Origin: Bombella favorum
GTDB taxonomy: Bacteria > Pseudomonadota > Alphaproteobacteria > Acetobacterales > Acetobacteraceae
DNA length: 64,000 nucleotides
Assembly: GCF_014048475.1 (NCBI RefSeq)
Contig: NZ_NWUS01000004.1
Coordinates: 1-64,000 of the forward strand
Reading direction: 5' to 3'
The number at the start of each line of letters is the position of its first letter. Positions within the stretch are counted from its first letter, which is position 1. Below are positions 25,215 to 33,999 of the stretch, in pieces. Made by a program: the position numbers and the translations under genes. The notes below the pieces were generated by a model that was not told where the DNA came from, made no database searches, and saw only the letters and a program-made list of their open reading frames with translations.

Positions 25215-27719
25215 TCAGGACCATAAATCTTCTGGGGCGTGGAGGTCAAAGAAGGTCCGCAGATCCTGTCGGAAATAATGTGGGTATGCCGGATCTTTTT
25301 TAAAGAGCGGATTGTCCTTCCATCGCTCCAGCATGACCTGTTTTTCATTGAAAAAGCGGGCTTCATGCTCTGGGCGGTCGTCACTTCCTCGGGAGTAGCT
25401 TTCATGGTGGACAGCCTCTGCCTCCGCACAGAAGATGATGCGGTGCCCGCTATCCCGGATTTTTAGGCAGAGATCGACATCATTATAGGCTACGGCCAAG
25501 TTGGCTTCATCAAAGCCGCCGACTTCATCAAAGAGTGGATGGGACACTAGCAGAGCAGCCCCAGTGACAGCCGTTACTTCATGGTTGAGGCGCAGCCGAC
25601 CGATATAGCCGAAGTCCTTGGATGACTGGAGGCGATGAACATGCACCCCGATGACATCCGGCCCGACAGCCACGCCAGCATGCTGGATAGTCCCGTTAGG
25701 ATAGAGCAGCCGTGCCCCTACGGCACCGACATTCGGTGTGGCCAATGTTTCCAGCACCATTTTTTTGATGAAGTCGGGCTGGGTAATGATGACGTCATTG
25801 TTGAGGAAGAGCAGCAGGTCGCTCTGGCTCTGTTTGGCGGCCAGATTGTTGAGCCGGGCATAATTGAAAGGCTCTTCTACATGGAGAACGCTGACCTGCT
25901 GGTGTGCGCTGATCTCCTCCAGCCATGCCAGCGTGTCCTTCTGAACGGAGAAATTATCCACAAGGATGATGTCAAACTGGCTGTAGGTCTGTGTTTTTAG
26001 AAGAGACTCGACACAGTTCCGCGTCATGTCCAGCTGATCCCGGAACGGGATGATAATGCTGACAGACGGCCGTTCGGCAAAAGGCCAGTCCACGGCATAG
26101 AGGCTCAGACGCTCCACAGAGGAAACAGCCGCTTCAATCCCTTTGCGCTTCAGGTGGTCTGCAACGCAGCTTATGCCAGCTTGGACGGCATAGCCTTTAT
26201 TGCCGATATTGCTGGCGGTGGAATTGGGTGTTTTGCGCCAGTGATACAGAATCTCCGGTACGTGATGGATGGCCTCACGTGGGATGATCTCTACGGTACG
26301 GAGGAGGAAGTCATGATCCTGCGCCCCGTTATAACGGCTCTCCAACAAGCCTACCTGACGGACCGTCTCTGCCTCCATAAAAGTGAGATGGCAGATATAG
26401 TTGCAGCCCAAAAGATAGCGGTAGTCATAAGCCGGCTTCAGGTTCGGCTCGAGGAAGTGGCCACCGGCATCTACCTTGTCTTCATCGCAGTAGAGTAGCT
26501 TGGCCCCTGTTTCCAGCGCAGCGCGCACCATGCGTTCTAGAGCGACATCAACCAGCAGGTCATCATGATCGAAGAAGGCGATGTAGTCACCTTTGGCATG
26601 GCTAATGGCCTTGTTGGTGGCCCCGGCAATGCCCCGGTTCACCTTTAGTGAGAAGGTGCGGATTCGTGCATCTTTTTTGCGATATTCTTTAAGCAGGTCT
26701 CTGGTCTGCTCACACTGGCTACCGTCATCGACAAGGATGAGTTCCCAGTTTTCATAGGTCTGATTCAGGACAGATTCGATAGCCGCCCGGAAGTCGGCCT
26801 CATCCGGCCGCCATGTAGGGCAGAGGACGGAGACGAGCGGTGCTTTCTTCAGCGGGTGAGCTTTTCGCAGTAGGGCTGTTTGCTCCCGCAGGAGGGGGTA
26901 ATAGCTTTTCGCCCATCTGTCATAATGCTGGAGATTAAGCGGCTTGCGGGGGATCAGCGAGCGTGTGGTGTTCCGCAGGGCTGTCAGCTGCTGGTGCAGA
27001 ACGGCAATGCTGTTCTCGATCTGCACGAGCTTGGTAGTCAGCTGGTCATCGGCCAGAGATGTGAGCAGTGGGCTACCAGATAGCGGGATGTCATCCGGCA
27101 TGCTGGTAACGGTGATCTCGTGGGAGAGGCCATCATGATACCGCTGAGGGATGGGCAGCTCGAAACCACAGTTAGGCGGCCCTTGCAGAGCCTCGGCAAC
27201 ATCGCCCCGGTAGCAGTTGGCCCGGACGGTCCCAATGGGCACACCATCAATTCGGACAGATACGACAACACCGTCTGACCAGGCAGCGTTCGGATGATTG
27301 CGGGAGATGACCCAGCCTCGCAGGAGACCTTCGGAGATGCCATCTACGCAGCTTTGATACTCAGTATGTGGCGTGAAGGAGAAGGGAAAGGATTCGTGGC
27401 CTTCTTCAGGCTTGTCCTCATTGGGCAAAAGGAGAGCAGTGCGGTCAGCAAAGCGGATGGAGATGTCATGAGACTCGCCATCAAAAGCTTCTTGAGGAAG
27501 TTTGAACCGGAAGCCCAGCTTATTGCTGGCAGTCCGCAGTACCTGGCGGACATCATCCCGAGGTAGGTCACAGAGAACCTGCATAACTTCCTGACCATCC
27601 ATCAGGATATGAAGGAGGGCAACACGCGCCGGGTTGTGCAGATTGACAGCCCAGCCACTTATGATGCCGCTTTGGCTGTCTATAGTATCAACAAAACCGC
27701 GGAACTGGTCTGTAGGCAA
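25215..27719 (-). CDS. Large glycosyltransferase with two GT2 domains and two N-terminal repeat modules
   Basis: In this 834-residue protein, residues about 8-95 and 124-217 are two copies of a beta-sandwich-like module (G.VD.I..G...GW....NP, a central IDG/MDG strand, DV, GF.LP, DG.SHDI/EI). A short coiled coil follows at 222-252. The first GT2 domain starts about 294 (VSVLCPTWRP, ILVDDGS, DHDD, CDEDK). The second starts about 548 (VSIIIPFRDQ, ILVDNFS, LNNDV, then VGGFDEANLAVAYNDVDLCL). The pair resembles O-antigen or rhamnan-type dual transferases. It is transcribed towards dps and faces away from pst. It probably works with the 13000-24453 cluster, by inference only. Confidence 0.87.
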   Translation of the reverse strand: MPTDQFRGFVDTIDSQSGIISGWAVNLHNPARVALLHILMDGQEVMQVLCDLPRDDVRQVLRTASNKLGFRFKLPQEAFDGESHDISIRFADRTALLLPNEDKPEEGHESFPFSFTPHTEYQSCVDGISEGLLRGWVISRNHPNAAWSDGVVVSVRIDGVPIGTVRANCYRGDVAEALQGPPNCGFELPIPQRYHDGLSHEITVTSMPDDIPLSGSPLLTSLADDQLTTKLVQIENSIAVLHQQLTALRNTTRSLIPRKPLNLQHYDRWAKSYYPLLREQTALLRKAHPLKKAPLVSVLCPTWRPDEADFRAAIESVLNQTYENWELILVDDGSQCEQTRDLLKEYRKKDARIRTFSLKVNRGIAGATNKAISHAKGDYIAFFDHDDLLVDVALERMVRAALETGAKLLYCDEDKVDAGGHFLEPNLKPAYDYRYLLGCNYICHLTFMEAETVRQVGLLESRYNGAQDHDFLLRTVEIIPREAIHHVPEILYHWRKTPNSTASNIGNKGYAVQAGISCVADHLKRKGIEAAVSSVERLSLYAVDWPFAERPSVSIIIPFRDQLDMTRNCVESLLKTQTYSQFDIILVDNFSVQKDTLAWLEEISAHQQVSVLHVEEPFNYARLNNLAAKQSQSDLLLFLNNDVIITQPDFIKKMVLETLATPNVGAVGARLLYPNGTIQHAGVAVGPDVIGVHVHRLQSSKDFGYIGRLRLNHEVTAVTGAALLVSHPLFDEVGGFDEANLAVAYNDVDLCLKIRDSGHRIIFCAEAEAVHHESYSRGSDDRPEHEARFFNEKQVMLERWKDNPLFKKDPAYPHYFRQDLRTFFDLHAPEDLWS

Positions 27720-27772
27720 TGTCTTCTTCTCCTCCTCAACAAGGCCCGACGAAAGAGAGGCGTTTCATAATT

Positions 27773-27829
27773 ATGCAATATTTCTATGCCAGGCACATGG
27801 CGTTCGATGTTCCAGAATGGGGAATATAG
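27773..27829 (+). CDS. Possible tiny ORF (18 codons) ending at a terminator hairpin
   Basis: An ATG at 27773 opens 18 codons (peptide MQYFYARHMAFDVPEWGI) and the TAG stop touches the hairpin at 27829-27876. The ribosome site is poor: GAGG lies about 12 bases upstream. It lies in the divergent region between the large glycosyltransferase and pstC. It could be a leader peptide, a real microprotein, a remnant or chance. No homology is claimed. Confidence 0.25.
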   Translation: MQYFYARHMAFDVPEWGI

Positions 27830-27876
27830 AAAAAAGCGGGCAGTTCCACCCCTTAAAGTGGGATAATCGCTTTTTC
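27829..27876. terminator. Bidirectional terminator-like hairpin in a divergent intergenic region
   Basis: AAAAAGCG at 27831-27838 pairs with CGCTTTTT at 27868-27875, and inside it CCAC/GTGG forms a second stem. Both strands read out into T-runs. The position is odd because both neighbouring genes start nearby and point away, so there is no obvious gene for it to terminate. Confidence 0.7.
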
Positions 27877-27980
27877 TGACGGTTGTTCTTTGCGAAGAGG
27901 GGCGGTAATGCACGAAGGCGGAGGCATCCTGCATCAGTAAGGAATGTCGCTGCAGTTGAAACGGTCAAGGCTTCGGACAC

Positions 27981-28925
27981 ATGCGCATGACGCCCGTATC
28001 GCGTTCATCACACCGCAGAGCGGGGTTTGATACCGTTTTTCATGGGTTGCTTCTGCTCTGCTCGCTCCTGGTGCTAGCCATGCTGGGCGGGCTGATCCTG
28101 CTGATGGCGACAGGAGGCTGGCAGGCTTTTACCAAGTTTGGCCTCTCCTTTTTCACCACGGCATCGTGGAATCCCGTAAAGGATGTATATGGGGTTCTGG
28201 CCCCTCTGCTGGGAACCCTCGTCAGCACGCTCATTGCCATGTTGATCGCCGTCCCCATGGCCTTCGGGACAGCTTTTTGGCTGACCTACATTGCTTCAGG
28301 GCGGTTTTCCTCCATTGTGGGAACCACCATCCAGCTTCTGGCCGCTGTGCCATCCATCATATTCGGTATGTGGGGATTCCAGACGATCGTCCCTTTCATT
28401 GCCCGTGATGTGCAGCCGTTTCTCAATCACCATTTCCGCCACACGCCCATCGTGGGGTCGCTTTTGTCCGGCCCGCCTGTGGGAACAGGGCTTGTAACAT
28501 CCGGCATCATATTGGCCGTGATGATCGCTCCTTTCATTACGGCTGTCATGGTGGATGTGTTTAGTGCTGTTCCCCCCATGTTGCGGGAAAGTGCCTATGG
28601 GCTGGGAGCAACGCGCTGGGAGATGATGCGCAAGATTGTCGTGCCGTGGTCCCGCAATGGTATGATCGGGGCCATTGTGCTGGGCATGGGGCGTGCGCTG
28701 GGCGAGACCATGGCGGTGACCTTTATCATCGGTAATGTGACAACGGTTGGTTGGTCCCTGTTTGCGCCACGCAGTACCGTAGCTTCCTTGATCGCCCTTC
28801 AGTTTCCGGAAAGCCCGGAAGGCTCTTTGCGTCTTTCCTCCCTTATGGCGTTGGGCTTCATTCTCATGCTTCTTTCCTGTGTCAGCCTGATTCTGGCACG
28901 CTGTCTCAGAGGGAAACGTCAATGA
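27981..28925 (+). CDS. pstC: Phosphate ABC transporter permease PstC
   Basis: This 314-residue inner-membrane permease has about six spans. The cytoplasmic EAA-like loop is LRESAYGLGATRWEMMRKIVVPWSRNGM in family position and binds the PstB ATPase. It forms the heterodimeric channel with PstA for high-affinity phosphate uptake. It is the first gene of pstC-pstA-pstB-phoU and overlaps pstA by 4 bases. No pstS (periplasmic binding protein) precedes it and I found no PhoB box pair (CTGTCAT direct repeats) upstream. Confidence 0.93.
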   Translation: MRMTPVSRSSHRRAGFDTVFHGLLLLCSLLVLAMLGGLILLMATGGWQAFTKFGLSFFTTASWNPVKDVYGVLAPLLGTLVSTLIAMLIAVPMAFGTAFWLTYIASGRFSSIVGTTIQLLAAVPSIIFGMWGFQTIVPFIARDVQPFLNHHFRHTPIVGSLLSGPPVGTGLVTSGIILAVMIAPFITAVMVDVFSAVPPMLRESAYGLGATRWEMMRKIVVPWSRNGMIGAIVLGMGRALGETMAVTFIIGNVTTVGWSLFAPRSTVASLIALQFPESPEGSLRLSSLMALGFILMLLSCVSLILARCLRGKRQ

Positions 28926-29830
28926 CGGCACCTGTAATCTCTTCGGCCTCTGCTGGTAAGGAAGGCAGTACCGGCTCCGAACCGGGACAATGGCGTCCAA
29001 GCCGCAAGGCCATGCGGCGGCAGTTGCTGGATTATGTGGCAACGGGTGTCAGCATTGCAGCGGGGAGCATCCTGCTGCTGGTTCTGGCCTCCATCCTGTG
29101 GACATTGCTTAGCCGTGGGTTGGTAGGTCTTTCATGGGCGACGCTGACGCATAAAATGGGGCCGCCCGGCTCTGGCGGTGGGCTGGCTAATGCCATTGTG
29201 GGCAGTGTGTTGCAGACGGGCCTTGCCCTGCTGATGGCCGCCCCGGTCGGGTTGATGTGCGGCATCTATCTTTCCGAATATGGGCGCAAAGGGAATCACT
29301 TTGCCAGTGCCGTGCGGTTTGTTGCCGACATGCTGATGTCCGCCCCATCTATCTTGATCGGCCTGTTTATCTATCAGCTCTTTGTTGTGCCGTTTGGTCA
29401 TTTCTCAGGTTTTGCTGGAGCGGTGGCCTTGGCTGTTCTGGCCTTGCCTCTCATCGTGCGGACAACGGAGGATATGCTCCGTCTGGTTCCGACAGCCATG
29501 CGGGAGGCCGGGGCAGCTCTGGGCGCAGCCCGCTGGCGTGTCATCCTGTTTCTCTGTTTGCGGTCTGCCCGTAAGGGGGTGACAACGGGCATCTTGTTGG
29601 CGTTGGCCCGTATGGGAGGGGAGACAGCCCCGTTGCTTTTCACCTCATTGGGCAACCAGACCATGTCCACAGATATGACCCGCCCTATGGCGAGTCTGCC
29701 TATTGCCATCTACCAGTATGCTGGTGCCTCTTATGAGGACTGGGTGCAGCTGGCCTGGACAGGCGCCCTGCTGGTGACCTTTGGCGTGTTGATCATCAAC
29801 ATCACCGTACGGCTTTCATCCCGTCACTGA
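28922..29830 (+). CDS. pstA: Phosphate ABC transporter permease PstA
   Basis: This 302-residue permease partner of PstC has six hydrophobic segments, and its EAA-like loop is [28 protein letters not shown]. The ATG at 28922 overlaps the pstC stop. The frame is open further upstream inside pstC, but the PstA homology starts at this ATG. PstB follows after 20 bases. The [12 protein letters not shown] segment and the [15 protein letters not shown] segment are typical of PstA. Confidence 0.93.
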   Translation: MTAPVISSASAGKEGSTGSEPGQWRPSRKAMRRQLLDYVATGVSIAAGSILLLVLASILWTLLSRGLVGLSWATLTHKMGPPGSGGGLANAIVGSVLQTGLALLMAAPVGLMCGIYLSEYGRKGNHFASAVRFVADMLMSAPSILIGLFIYQLFVVPFGHFSGFAGAVALAVLALPLIVRTTEDMLRLVPTAMREAGAALGAARWRVILFLCLRSARKGVTTGILLALARMGGETAPLLFTSLGNQTMSTDMTRPMASLPIAIYQYAGASYEDWVQLAWTGALLVTFGVLIINITVRLSSRH

Positions 29831-29850
29831 AATCAAGGGAAGAGATTTTC

Positions 29851-30657
29851 ATGACTCCTGCTTCGATGTCGTCTACCGAGCCGTCAGGTAAGGCACCTGC
29901 TCAGGATGTGGCCCTTGCAGTGCGGGACCTGAACTTCCATTACGGCAGCCACCATGCCTTACATGGCATTTCGTTGGATTTCCCTGCCCGTTGTGTAACG
30001 GCCATGATCGGCCCCAGCGGGTGCGGTAAGTCCACTCTGCTGCGTGTCTTCAACAAGATATATGCTCTTTATCCCGGCCAGCGGGCCACGGGTGAAGTGA
30101 TGTTTGATGGCCGTAATATCCTTGATGATTCCATCAATCTAGACATGCTGCGCTCCCGTATCGGGATGGTGTTTCAGAAGCCTACACCGTTTCCTATGTC
30201 CATTTATGACAATATCGCTTTTGGCGTGCGCCTGCATGAAAAGCTAGATCGGACGGAAATGGATGAGCGTGTGCAGGACGTGCTGACCCGTGTGGCCCTC
30301 TGGAATGAGGTGCGGGACCGGCTAAATGCCCCGGCGACGGGTCTTTCCGGCGGGCAGCAGCAGCGTCTCTGCATTGCCCGTAGCATTGCAACCCGGCCGG
30401 AGGTCCTTCTGCTGGATGAGCCGACCTCTGCACTGGACCCGATCTCCACAGCCCGGATTGAAGAACTTCTTGATGAGCTGAAAGAAGAGTTCACCATTGC
30501 GATCGTAACGCATAACATGCAGCAGGCCGCACGTTGTGCCGATCGTGTCGCTTTCTTTTACCTCGGTAGGCTGGTGGAGGTGGATACGGCGGACCGTATC
30601 TTCACCAACCCCCGTGAAAAGCAGACGCAGGACTATATTACCGGCCGGTTTGGATAA
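29851..30657 (+). CDS. pstB: Phosphate ABC transporter ATP-binding protein PstB
   Basis: This 268-residue ABC ATPase has Walker [10 protein letters not shown], the PstB-specific [13 protein letters not shown] segment after the Q-loop, the LSGGQQQRL signature, Walker [12 protein letters not shown] and the THNMQQAAR switch histidine. It powers PstCA. A YITGRFG C-terminal end is typical of PstB. It lies 20 bases after pstA and 17 before phoU. Confidence 0.96.
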   Translation: MTPASMSSTEPSGKAPAQDVALAVRDLNFHYGSHHALHGISLDFPARCVTAMIGPSGCGKSTLLRVFNKIYALYPGQRATGEVMFDGRNILDDSINLDMLRSRIGMVFQKPTPFPMSIYDNIAFGVRLHEKLDRTEMDERVQDVLTRVALWNEVRDRLNAPATGLSGGQQQRLCIARSIATRPEVLLLDEPTSALDPISTARIEELLDELKEEFTIAIVTHNMQQAARCADRVAFFYLGRLVEVDTADRIFTNPREKQTQDYITGRFG

Positions 30658-30674
30658 GCGAAGGGAGAGAGCCT

Positions 30675-31400
30675 ATGCCTCACGAGCGTTCTCACATTGT
30701 CTCAAGCTTTGAGCAGGAGCTGGAACAGCTCAGGGCGATGATGGTGAAGATTGGCCGTATTGTGGAGGAGCAGGTGGAACTTGCCCTTCGTGCCATTTCT
30801 GACCATGACGAATCCGCAGCCGAGGAAGCCACACGCCTCGACCCGGAAGTGGATGAGTTAGAGCGGGAGGTGGAAGGGCTGGTTATCCGTCTTCTGGCAT
30901 TGCGTAGCCCGATGGGGGCAGACCTGCGGGAGATTGTCGCTGCTCTAAAGATCACAGGTGACCTGGAACGCATTGGCGATTATGCTGCTTCCATTGCACG
31001 TAAGGCCATTAAGGCGGCTTCAGGTGATGGGCAGATTTCTTTGTCCGGCCTGCGGAGTATGGGGCGCCTGGTGCGGGATAATCTGGGCCGGACGGTAGAT
31101 GCCGTCATTGAGCATGATGCCTATCAGGCCATGGAGGTCTGGCACGCTGACCGAGGCGTGGATGAGCATTACGTGACTGTGTTCCGTGAGCTGGTAACGT
31201 ATATGATCGAAGATGCCCGGAACATCCGTGCCTGTACGGAGCTTCTCTTTATTGCCAAGAATCTGGAGCGTATTGGCGACCATGCTACCAACGTGGCTGA
31301 GCGTGTCTATTACGCTGTGACTGGTGAGAATCTGCCAACAACTCGCCCTCGTGGGGGCAGCCCGACACGAAGCAGTGGGTTGGGTGAAGACACAGACTGA
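30675..31400 (+). CDS. phoU: Phosphate-specific transport system accessory protein PhoU
   Basis: This 241-residue all-helical protein has two three-helix repeats. The two metal-binding signatures are visible: LERIGDYAASIA in the first half and LERIGDHATNVAE in the second. PhoU links PstB to the PhoR/PhoB two-component system and restrains phosphate uptake. GGGAGAG precedes the start. It is the last gene of the operon and is followed by a strong terminator. phoB/phoR are not in the window. Confidence 0.95.
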   Translation: MPHERSHIVSSFEQELEQLRAMMVKIGRIVEEQVELALRAISDHDESAAEEATRLDPEVDELEREVEGLVIRLLALRSPMGADLREIVAALKITGDLERIGDYAASIARKAIKAASGDGQISLSGLRSMGRLVRDNLGRTVDAVIEHDAYQAMEVWHADRGVDEHYVTVFRELVTYMIEDARNIRACTELLFIAKNLERIGDHATNVAERVYYAVTGENLPTTRPRGGSPTRSSGLGEDTD

Positions 31401-31452
31401 TTCGCCATCAGAGTGGATCAAGACGTAGGGTTATCATGTCCTTGTTTATATG

Positions 31453-31496
31453 AAAAAACCCCCGGCAGGCATCAAAGCCTGTCGGGGGTTTTCTTT
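31453..31496. terminator. Strong bidirectional terminator between phoU and the permease
   Basis: A 12-bp GC-rich stem (31459-31470 with 31477-31488, 6-nt loop, one wobble) is flanked by an A-run on the left and TTTTCTTT on the right, so both converging transcripts can end here. Confidence 0.95.
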
Positions 31497-31514
31497 AGGA
31501 GTCTTTGCGTATGG

Positions 31515-32939
31515 TCAGTCCTCGGAGTCGCTCTCTTTATCGTTGCGCTTGAGGATCATCCACCCGCCATAGAAGACCAGTGCCAGAATGGGGATGGACC
31601 CAACTGTGATGGTGCCGGACGGATAATCAAATGCCATCATGACTAGTACGAGCAGCAGGAAGGCTAGAGTCAGCCAGCCGGTATAGGGTGCTCCCGGCAT
31701 GGCAAACCCTGTTCTGGCGATGCGGCCCTGCCGGATGGCTTTGTGTAGGCGTAGCTGGCAGAGCAGGATAGTGGCCCACGTTCCCAAAATCCCCAGAGAG
31801 GATATGCTCAGCACGATCTCAAATATCTGCGTGGGGTACAGATAATTCATCAGAACGCCGATGAGGTAGATGAAGAGTGTCGCACCAATCCCCACATAGG
31901 GGACGGCGTTACGGTTCAGCTTACTCATAGCCTGTGGAGCGGAGCCCCCAAGGGCCAGAGCCCGCAGAATACGCCCAGTGGAGTACAAGCCAGAATTGAG
32001 GCTGGAGAGGGCTGCCGTCAGCACCACAAAGTTCATGATGCTGTCTGCTGCGGGCAGGCCCAATTTGTGGAAGAAGGTCACAAACGGGCTTTCACCAGCA
32101 TGATAGGCCGACCACGGCATAAGGCAGACCAGCAGGGCAACCGAGCCGACATAGAAGACAACAATACGCCAGATCACGCTGTTGACAGCATTGGGGACGA
32201 CTTTGCGTGGGTTTTCACATTCCCCGGCAGCAATGCCGATGAGCTCCGTTGCGGCATAGGCAAAGACGACACCCTGAATCAGCATCAGAGATGCCACGAC
32301 CCCATGGGGGAATATGCCGCCAAATTCGGTAATGAGATGGGCACCCGGTGCATAGGGGCCAACATGCGTGCCGCTTAGCAGGACATAGCCGCCTACACCG
32401 AGGAAGATGAGCAGCGTGAGGACTTTTACCAGCGAGAACCAGAATTCAATCTCGCCGAAATAGCGCACACCAGTAAGATTAACGGCCCCGACCACAAGCA
32501 ATGCGCCCAGTGCAATCAGCCATTGAGGGATATCGCCAAAGATCGGCCAGTAATGGATGTAGAGCGCAATGGCCGTAATATCGACAATGCCAGTCATGGC
32601 CCAGTTGAGGAAGAAGAACCACCCTGCCGCATAGGCGGCTCCCTCACCAAGGAACTCACGCGCATAGGTGACAAAGCTGCCACTGCTGGGGCGGTACATC
32701 ACCAGCTCTCCCATGGCCCGAAGGATCATGAAGGCACATAGGCCACAGATCGCATAAGTGATGGCAAGGGAGGGACCGGCAATCTGGAGACGGGATCCCG
32801 CTCCCAGAAACAGCCCGGTACCGATGGCGCCACCAATGGCGATCATCTGCACATGCCGGCGGCTCAGGTCTTTTTGATAGCCTTCATCTGCCGCATTGGC
32901 CTGTTTGGGGAGGTTCTGGTCGGGGGGAGAAGTAGTCAT
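31515..32939 (-). CDS. Amino-acid permease, APC superfamily (AnsP/CycA-like)
   Basis: This protein has 474 residues from the ATG at 32939. The frame extends to 33017, but only the inner ATG has a ribosome site (AGGA, 8 bases). Twelve membrane spans are expected. The first carries GGAIGTGLFLGAG, the unwound substrate site of APC transporters, and the following EYxxR-like region is MGELVMYRPSSGSF. It is a proton-coupled uptake system for an amino acid. The sequence looks closest to asparagine or D-serine/D-alanine/glycine permeases, but the substrate cannot be assigned. Confidence 0.88.
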   Translation of the reverse strand: MTTSPPDQNLPKQANAADEGYQKDLSRRHVQMIAIGGAIGTGLFLGAGSRLQIAGPSLAITYAICGLCAFMILRAMGELVMYRPSSGSFVTYAREFLGEGAAYAAGWFFFLNWAMTGIVDITAIALYIHYWPIFGDIPQWLIALGALLVVGAVNLTGVRYFGEIEFWFSLVKVLTLLIFLGVGGYVLLSGTHVGPYAPGAHLITEFGGIFPHGVVASLMLIQGVVFAYAATELIGIAAGECENPRKVVPNAVNSVIWRIVVFYVGSVALLVCLMPWSAYHAGESPFVTFFHKLGLPAADSIMNFVVLTAALSSLNSGLYSTGRILRALALGGSAPQAMSKLNRNAVPYVGIGATLFIYLIGVLMNYLYPTQIFEIVLSISSLGILGTWATILLCQLRLHKAIRQGRIARTGFAMPGAPYTGWLTLAFLLLVLVMMAFDYPSGTITVGSIPILALVFYGGWMILKRNDKESDSED

Positions 32940-33130
32940 GCGATGATCCTGCAATGGTCGGTCTGGAGGGCCATAGCCCGGCAGGTGGTACCTTTTCGCT
33001 TCTGTCTGGTCTGCCATGTGTTTTACGAATAGATTCTATAACCAACGCTCAAGGCTTTGCCAATGCGCAGTGCTACGAAAGCAGTTCTTAACAGGTTATT
33101 ATTGTATTGTTGCTGGTCTGCCCTGTTTTT

Positions 33131-33739
33131 TTATGGGGGAGTTGTGCGGCAGCCATGCAGAAAAATGCGTAAGCCCTCTTCGAGATAGTGATGCAGGTTG
33201 TCCTTATCTCGTGCGAGGTTGCAATGGGCGAGTCGGCTGAGCATAGGTGCCCCGATGGTTAGGCCGAAGAGATGGTCGGCCGCATCAGCCGCATTGTCGA
33301 AGTGCAGCCGCCCGGCTTTTTTCTGCTCATCTAGCCAGTTTCGCATGCTCGTTTTGCTATCAGCCGTATGAAATAGTTCAGTCATGAGCTGCTGAATGGA
33401 GGGGGAGCGGTTCGTCTCACCAATAATAGTCCGCAGCAGGCCAAGGCGTTTCTCACAAAGGAGGATGTCCGCCATTTTGAAGATCATGCCCCGGAGCTGT
33501 TCTTCCATCCCGATGTCTGGAGTGAGCGAGGGGGTTAGCGGTACAAAAAGCTCGGAAAGCAGAAGCTGCTCTACTAAAACTCGTTTGGAAGGGAAAAAAA
33601 GGTAGAGTGTCTTTTTGGACATGCCCGCATGGTGGGCGATGTGATCCATCGTGGTGCGGTGGTAACCCTGTTGCTGCAACAGGGTGCAGGCCACCCGGAG
33701 AATGGTTTCACGGCGGTCCGTGCCATCATGAGGCTGCAT
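33131..33739 (-). CDS. TetR-family transcriptional repressor of the RND efflux operon
   Basis: This protein has 202 residues from the ATG at 33739. An upstream in-frame ATG at 33808 lacks a ribosome site, while GGGAG lies 9 bases before the chosen one. The N-terminal helix-turn-helix is clear: TILRVACTLLQQQGYHRTTM then DHIAHHAGMSKKTLYLFF. The C-terminal ligand domain has a TetR_C type helical pattern. It is divergent from the RND efflux operon, the standard arrangement for an AcrR-like repressor that senses toxic compounds. The palindrome at 33884-33901 is a good candidate operator. Confidence 0.9.
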   Translation of the reverse strand: MQPHDGTDRRETILRVACTLLQQQGYHRTTMDHIAHHAGMSKKTLYLFFPSKRVLVEQLLLSELFVPLTPSLTPDIGMEEQLRGMIFKMADILLCEKRLGLLRTIIGETNRSPSIQQLMTELFHTADSKTSMRNWLDEQKKAGRLHFDNAADAADHLFGLTIGAPMLSRLAHCNLARDKDNLHHYLEEGLRIFLHGCRTTPP

Positions 33740-33869
33740 AATACCACACTCCCTGTGAGATGGAAAAGAAAGCCAACTTCTTGCCCGATCTTTGCATAGG
33801 GCTGTCAAGCTTTAATCAGAAAAGATGTCTCCAGCATGAGATTTTTGGCCTAGTTGGGAGGGGGAGGGA

Positions 33870-33901
33870 TTGACCGGTAGATAGGAAACTAATTAGTTTC
33901 C
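33870..33901 (+). promoter_or_regulatory. Palindromic operator and possible promoter of the RND efflux operon
   Basis: A perfect 18-bp palindrome, GGAAACTAATTAGTTTCC, lies at 33884-33901 between the TetR gene and the efflux operon. A TTGACC hexamer at 33870-33875 would put the -10 region of a plus-strand promoter inside the palindrome (TTAGTT at 33893-33898, a weak match). TetR bound there would block transcription. The palindrome is seen, and its function is inferred. Confidence 0.7.
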
Positions 33902-33999
33902 GTCTCCACTTGTTTTTTATGATGATACATGGTGCAGGTTGGCTTAGTTGCTTCTAGCCCCATTGTCCCATGTTTATTTTTTAGAGAGCCTGCCTGTCT

